This document shows, piece after piece, positions 46,722-58,007 of a stretch of DNA of 64,000 bases (position 1 is its first letter; each line of letters begins with the position of its first letter). This DNA comes from Pseudopithomyces maydicus (lineage: Eukaryota; Ascomycota; Dothideomycetes; Pleosporales; Didymosphaeriaceae). Both the position numbers and the translations under genes were made by a program. The DNA is taken from NCBI GenBank assembly GCA_026873275.1, contig JANTUC010000011.1:1364001-1428000 (forward strand), given 5' to 3'. The notes under the pieces are model-generated. The model ran no database searches, had not been told where the DNA came from, and saw only the letters and a program-made list of their open reading frames with translations.

Positions 46722-48477
46722 TCAAGTTAATTGATGCGTGCCCTTTGTTTTCCCCGTCTCCATCTTCGCTGTCCTGCTTCCGAATTGGATTGCGCGTTTC
46801 TTCTCCGTCGCCACACGCTTCATGCCAAGGTGCCAGGCAAGCATCCTCAACGCCCTTTTGCCCGGTTCTAAGAGCTTGCTTGGGTCGTCTGAAGCTAGTT
46901 CTTGTGCGACTGCAAAGTCACATTTGGAGGTTACGGGAAGACACAGAACGGAGGAGATAAAGGCTTCGTCCAGATATGGAAAGCGAACTTCTTTCCCCGT
47001 ATCACTGATCACACGGTCGTCTCGTCCAAGGTTACGCTTTCCAATTCGGTCGAAATCGAGCTTCAGCTCGTCAATCAGACCTTGGTAGCCGAGGCGGTTA
47101 TATGCGACAGCGTGACGTTGGTAGCCACCGAAGAGCTCGTCGGCCCCGAGGCCAGAGAGTAACACATGCGCAGGGCTATTGTATGGTTCATTCCCGCCGT
47201 TGGAACCACGTACGGTTCCGTACCCCTGCGACGCAAAGTTTAGTGCATATGAAATGGAAAGGTCCATTTCTGTATTGTGCGGATGCATCAACGTCATCAC
47301 CCTGGTGCGGTTGGCCACAGTGAGGTCGTAAGGAACATCTACGGCAACAAATCGCCAAGTACGACCAGGACAGACTTCCTCAAGTTCTTCGTGAGATGCT
47401 CGTCCGGTAATCCTGTCTGGACACAACTCATAAGGCGATTCTGACGGAGCTAGGTTCTTATGGATACGAGGATTTTGGAAAGCTACGTTGAGGAGATCGA
47501 TACTCTGCTCCAGTGGTACGATTTCGTGAGCCAGTCTTGCAAGAAGCGTACAATCTAGGCCACCGGAGAACAATATAGCTATTCTGGCCTGATCGGTTGC
47601 GTTGTACGAATCCGCCACGTCTGTAGCTTCTCTTACGTGTTGCACTCTTGAGGCAAGAGACTCGCGTAGAGCAGCGCCCAGCTGGTTGACAATCTGCAGT
47701 GTTGGCCGAAGACCGAAACCTGAGGCTGGTACCGTAGTATTCATGGTAGGAAACGGTACACTCTGGCCAACTTAGTATGCGTTTAGGTGACGGGGACTTA
47801 CCTACAAAATGGAGCTGGTCGGCATGGAGGCATTGGCGACAGTGAGGTATGTGCGTGGTGGAGAGCGGCCCTGTCTCTGGTAGTTCTGAGAGATCGATGG
47901 CATATATGCCGTCGGCCTCTATCTCGGACCAGTGTTCTCCAGACGAATTATCGCATACGCTAGATATGATCAGGTCGTCGTTCGAAGCTTCCTTCTTGAG
48001 GAGCGAGCGCCGCCCGAGGCAGTCGCGTCCATAGTAAAGGAAGCGACTCCTGGCATCATAGAAGACGAAGGCATATGGCCCTGAGACGGCAGCGAGGACA
48101 TTCACCACACGTCTTTGGGCCAGTGCCCTTGGTTGTGCAGCATCAGTGTTGCAAGCGTCGAGGAGTGTTTGGAAGACAAGCTGCGAGTCACTGCCCGAGA
48201 CGGGCTGGCCTGCATGCTTCCAAGCCTCGCCATTCCAGCAGAGCACCGAGCCTGAGGCCTCGTCCACAAGAGGCTGCTCGGTGACAGCGGTGCCTCTCAG
48301 CGAGAGCACTGTCGAGACGAAGGTAGCTTGGTAGGAGAGTGCATGGTTCTTCTCGGCGGGCAGGCGCACCTGACGCGTGCCATGGTTGTCGGGGCCACGA
48401 TTCTGGAGCAGGCGAGCAGTTCCAGGGTCGGGTGATACAGATGGTCCCCGGCAGAGCGAGAAGAAGATGCCGCACAT
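46722..48477 (-). CDS. ASNSD1-like glutamine amidotransferase/asparagine synthetase-domain protein
   Basis: Two exons, 48477-47806 and 47762-46722, give 570 residues. The start MCGIFFSLCRGP exposes Cys2, the N-terminal nucleophile of class II glutamine amidotransferases, followed by LLQNRGPDNHG and YAFVFYDARSRFLYYGRD of that domain (to about residue 215). The synthetase half has the PP-loop SGGLDCTLLARLA near residue 290 and LLSGLGADELFGGYQRHAV, both ATP-binding elements. The overall order matches asparagine synthetase domain-containing protein 1 rather than the true asparagine synthetase. Whether it makes asparagine is not shown; the catalytic residues seen here are intact. The intron has donor GTAGGT and removes a short piece between the domains. 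It shares a 322-base promoter with the VPS9 gene. Confidence 0.85.
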
Positions 48478-48799
48478 TGTCAGTGAGATGGAGATTAGCG
48501 ATGCGTGCCGGGGCGTTGGCGGCTAGGTGCATATGCAAAAGGCTTGGGGCCTTGGGCAGCAGCAGTAGTGGGGCGGGTGCCGGTTAGCGTGGCGGCGGAG
48601 GTTCCAAAGGCCGGCGGTGCAGGTGCCCAGGTGGACAAGTCGGCATGCTCATCGAGCAGGAAGTAGCCACGCTGTTCACCCCTCACGACCTTGGAGCACT
48701 CGTAGCACACGCATACCTCGCCGGAGACCCCGAAAAGTCCATGGATATATCGTGAACTGGGCAGCCTCCAACACTGCTCACCCAGCCGCAAGCCGGTTC
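48478..48799. promoter_or_regulatory. Shared bidirectional promoter of ASNSD1-like and VPS9-like genes
   Basis: Both start codons face apart across 322 bases. The sequence is G+C-rich and no TATA box is evident. Confidence 0.5.
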
Positions 48800-51364
48800 A
48801 TGTCTCCGAATCACCACGCGCCGCACCTCGATGAAGCTCAGGACAGCTCCCGTGAGCACCAGCTAGGAGATGGCGCAAAACCTGAGGGAAGCGAGCTGTC
48901 TCTCCCGGTCAGGACGCGTCAGGAGGAGCAGGAGGTAGCAACAGGCGCTGTACTAGCGAAGGCCGACAGCGAAGATGCGGGGCAGGCACCAGCATCGGGC
49001 GTAGTAGAAGACGGCGGGAAGGGCAGCCTGGAAAAGAAGGCCGTAGAGGAGGAGAATACCACAGGAGACGCCAGCTCTTCCCCTGGGCAAGTGTCGGCAA
49101 AGGGCGCAGAAGCGCTGCCAGAGACTTCCACCGAGGCTCCAGCACAGGGCAGCGGCGACCAGCCGGATGAGCCTCTGCGAGCAGCCACACCACCCCCAGA
49201 GTCCGAAAAGGCCGCTGGAAAGGCGCCTGTGCGGTCGCCCTCGCCTCCCCCGCCTCCGCCCAAGGACGACAAGTTTCTCTCGACGAGCAACGTACCCAGC
49301 CGCACCACGTCGCCTGTTTCGCAGCCTGTGCTCAGCAGGAGACCCTCTGAGGACGTAGACGCCGCCGCCTATGCCCCCAAGCAAGACAGCGGCGATGATG
49401 CCGTGGACGACTCGCAGTCGGAGATACAGAGCATCATGGAGCAGTTCGCCGATGGTCACGGAGGGCCGGGTGCAGACGAGATCATGTCACCACGACTGGA
49501 AATGGCACAGCCAAATTTTGACTCGCCTATAACCCACCCACCACGCCAGTCAAGCCTGGCTTCGACCGAAAAGCCTCTGCCCGTTCCCGAAGAGAATTCA
49601 ACCTCCGAAAATCCCATCAGATCGCCCCCGTTGCGGACGTCTTCTCTGTACCGCGTCGGCACCAACAACTCTCTGAACGAAATTTCTTCGCCCGGTGCCC
49701 ATGCCTCGTCATTCCAAAACCCCGCGCCGCCGCCGGAACCCGAACCAGATCTACCTTTCGACTTCCACCGATTCCTGGAGCAACTAAGACATCGTACGGC
49801 CGACCCCGTCGCTAAATTTCTGCGCTCCTTCCTTCTCGAGTTTGCTAAGAAACAGTGGATGGTTCATGAACAGGTCAAGATCATCGGCGACTTTTTGGAA
49901 TTCATAAGTAAGAAGATGGCCCAGTGCGAGGTTTGGCGGACTGTATCAGACGCTGAATTTGACAATGCGAGAGAAGGCATGGAAAAGCTTGTCATGAACA
50001 GGCTTTACGCGCAGACTTTCTCGCCCGCCATTCCCCCACCCGAACCCATCGCTCCCTCCAGGAGCAGACGAAGACAAGAGACGCCAGGCCCCGGTCGCAG
50101 AGGGCAACATCAAGAGGATGTGGAGCGTGATGAGGTTCTTGCACAAAAGGTCCGTATATACGGTTGGGTCAAGGAAGAGCATCTTGATATACAAGCGGTT
50201 GGTGACAAAGGCAAGAAGTTCTTACACCTGGCCCAGCAAGAGTTGCTCAAGATCAAAAGCTACCGAGCGCCGCGAGACAAGGTCATATGCATTCTTAATT
50301 GCTGCAAGGTCATATTTGGTTACCTGCGGACCGCGGCCAAGGGAGACCAGTCTGCTGACGCTTTTGTGCCGCTACTTATCTACACAGTGCTGCATGCTAA
50401 CCCGGATCATCTGGTATCCAATGTACAATACATATTGCGATTCAGGAATCAAGACAAGCTTGGAGGCGAAGCGGGCTATTACATATCATCTTTAATGGGC
50501 GCGATACAGTTCATCGAAGGCCTGGATAAGACTTCACTCACGATAACAGACGAAGAATTCGAGAAGAACGTCGAAGCTGCCGTTTCTGCTATTGCAGAAC
50601 GTCACAATGCAGAAGCCACAAGTAGCAATCCCGTCGACAACGCGCCGCACATGCGACCACCTACCAACCCTGGTCACCGTCGGATGCCGTCACCTCATTC
50701 TCTTCACCTATCAGAGAAGTCAACTCCTTCTCGACCTGAGGTCACAACGAGAAATTCGCTAGAAGCTGAGCAGGCTGGCCCGAGACGTTCGACAAGCACT
50801 CGTGCAAGCAAAAACGAAAGCGATCCGCCAGAGGAGGAGAATGCAGCTGTCGCAGGCTTGCTCCGCACGATACAACGGCCGCTGAGCACGATTGGTCGGA
50901 TATTCTCTGACAATGACACCACGACTACCTCTTCGGGACCCGCCAGCACACCACAACCTGGCAACACTCCGCGCCTGACGCCACAGCCGCCACACCTTGC
51001 CCCTCGAGGCTCCTCGGACTACCCAGGTAACATGCACCCGGATCATCTGAGCGAAAAACAACGGCGCTCAGCCGAGGAAGAGAGACAGCGGCAGCGGCTC
51101 TCGGCAGAAGATGCTGCCGCGAGACAGGCTTCGGCGGAGGCAGAAGAGGCAAGGAGAATACAAAGACAAGAGCATACTGTTGTGCTGGAAACGCTGGCAG
51201 GCATGTTCCCACAATTGGATCGCGATGTGATCGACGACGTGGTGAGGCAGAAGGAAGGACGGTTAGTATCTCATTCTCTTCACTCTAGTATCATGCGTGC
51301 TGACTGTATGTTAAACAGGGTTGGCCTGGCTGTCGATGCATGTCTCGCCCTTGCAAATCCATAG
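48800..51364 (+). CDS. VPS9: VPS9-domain Rab5 guanine nucleotide exchange factor with CUE domain
   Basis: Two exons, 48800-51261 and 51319-51364, give 835 residues. The first 300 residues are disordered and acidic. A helical bundle starts near residue 317 (FDFHRFLEQLRHRTADPVAK). The VPS9 catalytic core lies at about 440-575, with VRIYGWVKEEHLDIQ, PRDKVICILNCCKVIFGYL, ADAFVPLLIYTVLHANPDHL (with the conserved Asp and Pro) and FRNQDKLGGEAGYYISSL. The C-terminus has a CUE ubiquitin-binding domain (HTVVLETLAGMFPQLDRDVI). VPS9 activates Rab5-type GTPases on endosomes and binds ubiquitinated cargo. The 57-nt intron (GTTAGT, CAG) inside the CUE domain has no stop and keeps frame, so an unspliced form would insert 19 residues. 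VPS20 in this window acts on the same sorting route. Confidence 0.92.
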   Translation: MSPNHHAPHLDEAQDSSREHQLGDGAKPEGSELSLPVRTRQEEQEVATGAVLAKADSEDAGQAPASGVVEDGGKGSLEKKAVEEENTTGDASSSPGQVSAKGAEALPETSTEAPAQGSGDQPDEPLRAATPPPESEKAAGKAPVRSPSPPPPPPKDDKFLSTSNVPSRTTSPVSQPVLSRRPSEDVDAAAYAPKQDSGDDAVDDSQSEIQSIMEQFADGHGGPGADEIMSPRLEMAQPNFDSPITHPPRQSSLASTEKPLPVPEENSTSENPIRSPPLRTSSLYRVGTNNSLNEISSPGAHASSFQNPAPPPEPEPDLPFDFHRFLEQLRHRTADPVAKFLRSFLLEFAKKQWMVHEQVKIIGDFLEFISKKMAQCEVWRTVSDAEFDNAREGMEKLVMNRLYAQTFSPAIPPPEPIAPSRSRRRQETPGPGRRGQHQEDVERDEVLAQKVRIYGWVKEEHLDIQAVGDKGKKFLHLAQQELLKIKSYRAPRDKVICILNCCKVIFGYLRTAAKGDQSADAFVPLLIYTVLHANPDHLVSNVQYILRFRNQDKLGGEAGYYISSLMGAIQFIEGLDKTSLTITDEEFEKNVEAAVSAIAERHNAEATSSNPVDNAPHMRPPTNPGHRRMPSPHSLHLSEKSTPSRPEVTTRNSLEAEQAGPRRSTSTRASKNESDPPEEENAAVAGLLRTIQRPLSTIGRIFSDNDTTTTSSGPASTPQPGNTPRLTPQPPHLAPRGSSDYPGNMHPDHLSEKQRRSAEEERQRQRLSAEDAAARQASAEAEEARRIQRQEHTVVLETLAGMFPQLDRDVIDDVVRQKEGRLVSHSLHSSIMRADCMLNRVGLAVDACLALANP

Positions 51365-52073
51365 GGCGGACTACAGGGCTCTGTATCAGTGGGTGATTTT
51401 TGTGTTTAAGCATATTACATTGTCTAGCGTGTAGTTGCATCTTGGGGAACGTGTAGCATTCGATAGTGTATCAATTCACATATTCAGTTACATACTGGTC
51501 TCGCAGCTATGCTTAATCATCCGCTGGATTGTGAGCAATTTCTTTATTGCGATGAGGAAGAAATGTCGGATTTGGAAAGTGCCTACATATCTGCAAAAGT
51601 ACCGAGGTTTCAAGGTCCCAACGTTCCAACCTACCTAGGTAGGTAGGTACCTAGCCCTGGATGGAGTTGTTTACATCACGTGATTGGCCGGTGAAGCTTG
51701 GCGTGAATGGTGAGTTCGTGGAACGACGGTTCACTTTCACACCGTAATCGACGGATTTCAGGATTGCCGAATTGGGAAGTTTGAGATCCTGACAGCTCGG
51801 CTAGACCTGCTGCCCGATTTCGGCTTTAATTCCGCGGAAACAACAGTACCAAACCCCCACCAGCCAACCAAGTGGGGTACCACTATCAACACCCAGTGTC
51901 ACTATCAACAATCGCATTCCCGTCCCATTCCACTTCTTTACCTATATCCCCCGCATCGCCCCTCCCCAAATCCCCATTCTCATATTCCAATCCGTAAACT
52001 CCAATCCCCAAGCTCAAATCCTCAATCCCAACCCCAAAGCCGCGCAACAAAAGAAAAGAAAAGAAAAGAAAAC
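51365..52073. other. Intergenic with short repeats
   Basis: Contains a palindromic ACCTAGGTAGGTAGGTACCT-type element near 51630-51652. The last 24 bases are the AAAAG repeat listed separately. No gene recognised. Confidence 0.5.
52049..52072 (+). repeat. AAAAG pentanucleotide repeat directly before a start codon
   Basis: Four and a half units of AAAAG end two bases ahead of the ATG at 52074, so the repeat forms the end of the leader and the ribosome initiation context (AAAACATGA). An A-rich context is favourable in fungi; the unit number may vary between strains. Confidence 0.6.
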
Positions 52074-52773
52074 ATGACACCACCCACCCCCTTCACCCGC
52101 GCCCTCTCCGCCATCGACGCCGCCCACGCCCTCGACCCCTCGTCCGTCACCACCGCCTCCTCCCCGACCCCGATCCCCGCCGAACTCCACTACGCCCAGA
52201 AATCCACCGCCTACCTCGCCCTCCGCTGCCCCTCCGCCTCGGACGCCCTCCGCCTCGCCGTCCGCGCTCAGCACTTCCGCCGCTGGGAAGTGCCCCGCAA
52301 CTCGTACCCGATGACGCGCGTCGGGTACCACGCGTGGCGCACGTATCTGAAGAAGCGGCAGGCGGAGATGGTGAGGGGCGTGTTGGAGGAGGCGTATGCG
52401 GGGGCGTTTGGTAGTAAAGGGGAGGAGGAGGAGTTTTTGGAGAGGGTGGGGGGTTGATGAGGAAGGAGGGGTTGGGGAAGGGAGGTGGAGGCGGAAGGGA
52501 AGATGGGGAGGAGGAGGGTGAGGATGAGGTGGGTGTGTTGGAGGATGTGGCGTGTCTGGTGTTTTTGGAGGATCAGTTTGAGGGGTGGGTTAGGAAGTGG
52601 GGGGATGGTACCGGGGACGATGGGGAGGAGGGGGTGAGGCTGGAGGACGAGAAGGTGGTGGGGATATTGAGGAAAACGTGGGGGAAGATGACGCCGAGGG
52701 GAGGGAGATTGCGATGGGGATTCCGATGGAGGGGCGGGCGAGGGAGTTGTTGGGGAGGGCGTTGGGGGAGTGA
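52074..52773 (+). CDS. DUF4202 protein, frame broken twice
   Basis: The first frame gives FTRALSAIDAAHALDPS, ELHYAQKSTAYLALRC, AVRAQHFRRWEVPRNSYPM and GYHAWRTYLKKRQAEM, the recognisable core of DUF4202 (an all-helical fold with conserved His and Arg residues, of unknown function). At the G6 run 52448-52453 the frame stops prematurely. One added base opens a second segment (VLEDVACLVFLEDQFEGW, then DEKVVGILRKTWGKMTPRG). A further base in the G runs at 52698-52706 gives the family ending REIAMGIPMEGRARELLGRA and a stop at 52771-52773. The restored length is about 233 residues, normal for the family. Codons change from strongly C-ending to strongly G-ending along the gene. The call is based on remembered family motifs. 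Confidence 0.68.
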
Positions 52774-52960
52774 GGAATGGAATATGCATGCACGAGAGAA
52801 AAAATAATGGTGGTGGCGGCAGAGGAGATGAGGGGAAATTGACATGATTGAATGAGAATGGATTCTGCTATTTACAGGGACGTGTGGACCCGGGTATCGT
52901 CAAATTTGGGCGCGTGGGAAAAGCCGCTCCGTCGCGGTCGATCGAGAAGAAGGAAGCGCT

Positions 52961-53164
52961 CTATGCGCCGCCCTCGCGCTTCGCATATTCCTCCTCCATG
53001 CGCTCTTCGTAGAGCCTCTCGGCTTCGAGCTCGGCCTCGGTCTTCTCCGTGTGCGTTGTAGATGCTACGCTTTGCGTGGATGGCTTCTCAACTTCCTGCG
53101 CGGTTTGCGCCGAGGCGGAAGAGGTGGTGGATTGCTCGGTTGCGGAGGGGAGCGGGACAGGCAT
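52961..53164 (-). CDS. Small conserved-looking acidic protein
   Basis: A 67-residue single-exon gene starting at 53164 (MPVPLPSATEQSTTSSASAQ). The Ser/Thr/Ala-rich first 40 residues are followed by a charged helix with the ending AERLYEERMEEEYAKREGGA, which I believe recurs in small uncharacterised ascomycete proteins. No signal peptide or membrane segment. Function unknown. It converges on the DUF4202 gene, 187 bases apart. Confidence 0.55.
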   Translation of the reverse strand: MPVPLPSATEQSTTSSASAQTAQEVEKPSTQSVASTTHTEKTEAELEAERLYEERMEEEYAKREGGA

Positions 53165-54447
53165 GGTGTGTGTTGTGATTGAATCGGTGAAAGATCTGTT
53201 TGTTCGAAAATTGGATTTGTGTGGAAGAGGAGCTTTGAGAGTCGATGTGTGAGAGGAGCGGTTGGCAGTGGAAATGGTAATAAGTATGTGTATGGAGGGG
53301 CGTGCGTCATTGTGGCGGTGCAGGTGTGGCTAGAAGCTTCTGGATGGGATCTGATTCGCCACACTAGCTAGCTCTCAACCTCAGCTCCTGTCTTTCTCGG
53401 CACGCCCGAAAGATATACGTATCACATACATAGGAATGAATAAGTTCTGCAGAGATTTCATGTGAGTGTGTAAGTATCTGCTGAATCTTATTTTATGCCG
53501 CTACAATCGTGGATATGCAAATATTCGAATCGATCACTGAATGACTGCCATCACTTTGATTCTGCGTACCGCTGCTTGCTTTATCTCCCGAGGTGCTACA
53601 AAGAGGAAGTTAGGGTTGGTGGGATCTTCTGGCTCTATAGTGGCATTTTGTCACACTCAGATGTTGTTCAAGCGTGACTAAAGCGTTTCTGTGTTTGACT
53701 GTTCTGTTCCATGGGGATTGTAAACGGGCACAATAGTCATTCTGTGTGAGTTTCCAGAGATTAGTCGCTCTGAAATATGATTCCGCCAATATATCCAATT
53801 CCATCTATTAAAATATATCTGTACTCCTATCTGTTCAATGATCTTCCGTCAAAGCTGAGATAAGATCGGAGAATGATAAATGACACATGAATCTGTGGGA
53901 ACTGAAATGCCGGTAAATAACGACGTGAGATTGTACATGAACTTTTAAAGCATGTTCAACGTTGATTCATGTGCTTTTCATTAGGGCTGGACTGGATACC
54001 TGTTTGTGGCAGAAACACGCGAAATTCAAGTATAGGTGGAAATCAACAGTATTGTCAATTTGAGATGCGACAAGTGGCATGTGTCTTAATTTCCATTTAA
54101 CTGTATTTAGCATTATTATGGGACCTTAGCAATGATACGAAGGCAAGACTAAGAAGCTACGTGCGACTGGTTGCGCGTTGTCGGGCTGCTCAAAACAGCG
54201 TTTGTCATGTCAAATCAAAACGAATAAGCCCCAACATATCCGCCTACAACACTCTCTTCTCGCCTTCACCTGGCGGTTTTTAGGCAGCAATCGCCCTTAG
54301 CTCCAAAATTCCGTTTGCTCAATCCCACCAACAATAAAACCCTACGCTCGACCCAAACCCAAACACCTTTCTCCACAACAACTCGTCCACAACACTTCGT
54401 CCACAACAGCACCATCACAAACTACACACGCAGTTGCTCTCTCCACC
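53165..54447. other. Intergenic
   Basis: Upstream regions of the small gene at 53164 and the gene at 54448. AT-rich in the middle, with no supported gene, RNA or repeat. The last 200 bases are pyrimidine-rich leader. Confidence 0.5.
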
Positions 54448-55293
54448 ATGTCATCCACCACCAATACTGATCCCCTTGCAGGCATATTCCCCGCCGCCGA
54501 GGTACCCCGCTTCGGCGGCCTCGACTGGATGTCCTGGGTGTCGTGCGTCTACCACCGCGCGAACCAGGACTTCGACGACGACCAGGGGATCGCCTTCGTC
54601 GCGGGCACCCTGCACACGCGCCGGGCGGTCAGCTTCGACCGCCCCGAGCGGCTGAGCGAGCTTCTGGACCAGCAGACGCTCAACTTCCTCGCCGGCTGGG
54701 GCATCTCGGGCCTGGCGCTTAGGCGCCAGGACGTCATGGACATGGTCGAGGGACATACCCGGATTCTGGACAGCTTCCGCGCGGGGGTTCTGTATGCGAT
54801 TGAGCAGCTGCGGGAGGTGGTTGTCCCGGAGGGCGTCAACGTCGTCGATTGCAAGGGGGTGGTGGATGCGCTGGAGGGTTTCGCGCACGAGCAGTACATC
54901 CACTTGTCGCGGGAGGTCGAGAGGCTCGAGGGGGACGTGCTGATGCGGAGGCTCACACTCAATGCGATGGGAGCGGGTGAGGCGGAACCAGGCTCGGCAC
55001 AGTATGAAGAATCCACCAAGGGCGCTTCCGAGGACGACAAGACTTTCGTCGACGATCCCGAGATCCAGGGCACCGAGCAAGAGGACCAGGTCATGGGCGG
55101 CACTGAGGACCAGGGAGAGATGCCTACCGCCGAGAACAAGAGTAAGTTGCAAGGCGAACCAGATGGTGAGGAGGTGGCTCCGAAGCGCATGAGCAAGCGA
55201 GCTCGACAGAGGAAGGCGAAGAAGGCGAAGAAGCAGGCTGAGCGTGAGGCGAAGGCGGCGGAGGAGGCGGAGAACACACCTACCATGGAGTAG
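54448..55293 (+). CDS. Unrecognised protein with Lys/Ala-rich C-terminus
   Basis: A single-exon gene of 281 residues. The first 170 residues look folded and mostly helical: FPAAEVPRFGGLDWMSWVSC, FDDDQGIAFVAGTLHTRRAV, LDQQTLNFLAGWGISGLALR and YAIEQLREVVVPEGVNVVD. After this come an acidic disordered part and a long basic stretch (KRMSKRARQRKAKKAKKQAE) that could be a nuclear or nucleolar signal. The start at 54448 is the first ATG after a pyrimidine-rich leader. No family recognised. The frame is unbroken and the codon use is like that of the conserved neighbours, so it is very likely a real gene. Confidence 0.7.
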   Translation: MSSTTNTDPLAGIFPAAEVPRFGGLDWMSWVSCVYHRANQDFDDDQGIAFVAGTLHTRRAVSFDRPERLSELLDQQTLNFLAGWGISGLALRRQDVMDMVEGHTRILDSFRAGVLYAIEQLREVVVPEGVNVVDCKGVVDALEGFAHEQYIHLSREVERLEGDVLMRRLTLNAMGAGEAEPGSAQYEESTKGASEDDKTFVDDPEIQGTEQEDQVMGGTEDQGEMPTAENKSKLQGEPDGEEVAPKRMSKRARQRKAKKAKKQAEREAKAAEEAENTPTME

Positions 55294-56377
55294 GCTTTTG
55301 AGACCAAGGCGAACATGAGCTGAGCAATACCTAGGGGAATCATATGTATACGAAAGAAGGAGCGCGCTTATGCCTCCATACTCGATGGGTTGCTGGCAAG
55401 GGTGTCATAGGGCCAGTGGTTGGATGTCAGTGTAAGGCTGGATAGCAGTTAATAAGCCACCGTTTCCTAGCATATATTCTATCGTGTAGTCCCTTACAGT
55501 GTAGTACCTATACCCCCGCTCTAGCAGGACATGCAGAGTCGGTGTCTGTTCGCACAGCCAAGTCCACCGGCGGTGTTATCCAAGATAAATAGATTGAACC
55601 GGCCGATGTCTTTGTACAAGGATTAATCGAAGTCAGCAAATATAATTAATAACAATACTTACCAATGTGATTGATCGTACGTATATGGAAGAGATACACA
55701 AGGAACATGGCCACGTACACGTGCTATTTCACCGCTCCTCAAAGTATGTACGCAGATGTACAAGTAAACTGTGCATATCTTACCCAATATTTCTCATTAT
55801 GTAAACCTTCAGAGTATAACCCCCTTCAAAAACATTTCCACCACGGAATCACTATAAAAAAAACCATCCCCTTTTATTTCCACCCGCAGAATACACAAAT
55901 CTGGAGTCCGAAATTCTTTTTTTGCCTCTCCGTGCAGCCTCACAAAAAAAGATTTTTTTTCTTCCCACGAGATAGTAACAAAGTTCCTTGTATTTCGATT
56001 CTCCTGATCCCTCAAATTTCTTCCTCACACTCCATCTCCATATCTCTCTTAACCCCAGAAAAAAAAACTTCCAAATCCAAAAGCTAAAAGCCCGTGATAT
56101 CATCCCATCGTCCCGGGTCAAACACAAAAGACAAACGCCGCTATTACCCCACCACACATCATTTGTCCGTCCCAAAGCATATATATATATACATGTGTAT
56201 ATATATGTTCCCAAAGTCGTAAATCATGCCTTGCTAGTTAGTTCGTATAGTGGTCCCGATCCAATCCAGTCCCGTGCCGTCCCAACCCCCTCTCCATCCA
56301 ACCAAGGAATGAACGAAGTGCTCCCGAACGCCCAACATTAAAGACACCAACTATTTTTTTTTCAACATCTCGATTTT
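55294..56377. other. Convergent intergenic region
   Basis: 3' regions of the gene at 54448 (plus) and the GATA factor (minus). Poly-A/T runs near 55855, 55915-55965, 56058 and 56355, and a TATATATA stretch near 56180-56210. No gene supported. Confidence 0.5.
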
Positions 56378-58007
56378 TCAGTCGTCGCCCAGTTCCTGCA
56401 ACTCCCGTTCTCTTCTCGCAAGCTCTTGCCGCATCAATTCCGCTTCGCGGCGGAGTCTCTCTTTGCGCGCGGCTTTGTCTTCGTGTCCGATGGAGGAGGG
56501 ATCGGTGCCGTGTTGCGAGAGGCCTGAAAGCGAGGGGTCGATATTCGTGTCGTGCGCGGCTGCGGGGTTTAGGATTGAGGAGATGGGGTTGGGGCGGTGG
56601 GGTGCGGGTGTTGTTGGTTTCTCGTCTACGTCGAGGGTGGCGCTTAGGCTACGTTTTCGGGGTGAAGGGACACCAGCGTAGGTCGTGGAGGGTGACGGGG
56701 GTCCCAGGTGGGTTGTATTGCTCTGGTAAGTGGTGAAGTCGACGGGTACCGGCGCCCTGATACCAGGCGGAATTTCGCTCGATTCGATTGCGGTAGAGGG
56801 ATCAGGCGATACGGAGTGTTCAAATGCTGGGGTTTGTGTTGCACGTGGCTGGGGCGAGTAGCTAGCGATAGAGGAGGGTGCATGCGTGCTAGTACCATCG
56901 GCCGGGACGATACGTTTCCGACGTTTGATTTCTTGTTTCTTCATTTCAACAGGGCGATGCGAGCCGTGAAGCTTGTAGTACAATCCTAGACATGTTAGCT
57001 CATGAAGTGGGTAGAGCGACTCCGACTGTGGACTAGCGGCAGAGTGTAAACCTACCACACGCGTTGCAGATTGTATGACCAGCTTCATCTCTTCTCCAGA
57101 GCGGCGTGACTGTCGTCCCGCAGTTCTGACATGCAGGAATCACGCTCGTCGCCACCGATGCTCCTCTATCAGAGCTCGTGGTGGTCGGAGCGCTGCTTGT
57201 CTGGGCCAGCGCAAATTGGGCTGTCTTGGAAACACGGTTGTTGAACGCGGGACAGCCACCGCAGCCCTGCTGACCGCCCATGCCATTACACCTACCACCT
57301 CCGGGGCAAGTTCCAGCAGCCGTGTGATCTGAGGCGACATAGGTTGCTGGTCGCGGCGACACGCCGGAAGTTGCCGGTGAAGCGTTCCGGTCATGAGCTT
57401 GACCAGGTGCTGGGCTCTGGTGAATGGGGATTGGTTGCGATGAGGTGTTGCGCTTAAGATTGGTCGGACGTGATTGGTTTCTCGCCTTTTGGTACAGGCC
57501 ACAGGCATTACAAATGGTTTCTCCAGTAGGCGAGCGCCTCCATAGGGGCGTCTTGGTGGTCCCGCAATTGCTGTTGCAATTGTCAGTAAACCTTGAGACT
57601 CAACGACAAGGGTGCGAGGGATGAAGGTCGAGAAGAAAAATCAAGGAGAATACGCACCTGCAGACTTGGCCGGATATGAGCGCATTCCCAGTGGCCATGT
57701 TAGAGTGGGGGAGGGATGCCGGTGTAGAAGGCATTGAAGGCTGCTCGGGCTGTTCGCTTTCTCGAAGAGGCCGCGAATCGTCCAAAGAGTGGTAGATCTC
57801 AGGCGTGTGGGTGGGTGGCGGGGTCGCAGGCTGCTGGGCATGCGAGGGCGACGTGATCCTGGAGATGCGGGTATCCTGGACTTGGTTCAACTGGCTCAGC
57901 TGCTCCGCCATTTCTACATCTTCTCGACTGGGCTCCCGGGACAGGTGATGCGGATGGGTGGGAGTGGGTGCCAGGGAAGTACCTCCGCTGCCAGAGTTGT
58001 TCACCAT
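56378..58007 (-). CDS. Iron/siderophore-type GATA factor (SRE/SreA-like)
   Basis: Three exons, 58007-57658, 57570-57056 and 56985-56378, give 490 residues. Two GATA zinc fingers are present: CSNCGTTKTPLWRRSPTGE at residues 116-140 and CQNCGTTVTPLWRRDEAGH at about 263-288, each of form C-x2-C-x17/18-C-x2-C. Both are split by introns. Between them, at 205-223, lies a cysteine-rich block with four Cys (CPGGGRCNGMGGQQGCGGC), the mark of the iron-sensing repressors URBS1, SRE, SreA and SREP. These repress siderophore synthesis and iron uptake when iron is sufficient. The C-terminus has a coiled coil (RKERLRREAELMRQELARRE), also usual in this group. I start at 58007 because an upstream extension needs a non-AUG start; an extra 5' exon cannot be excluded. 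No siderophore gene is in the window. Confidence 0.88.
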
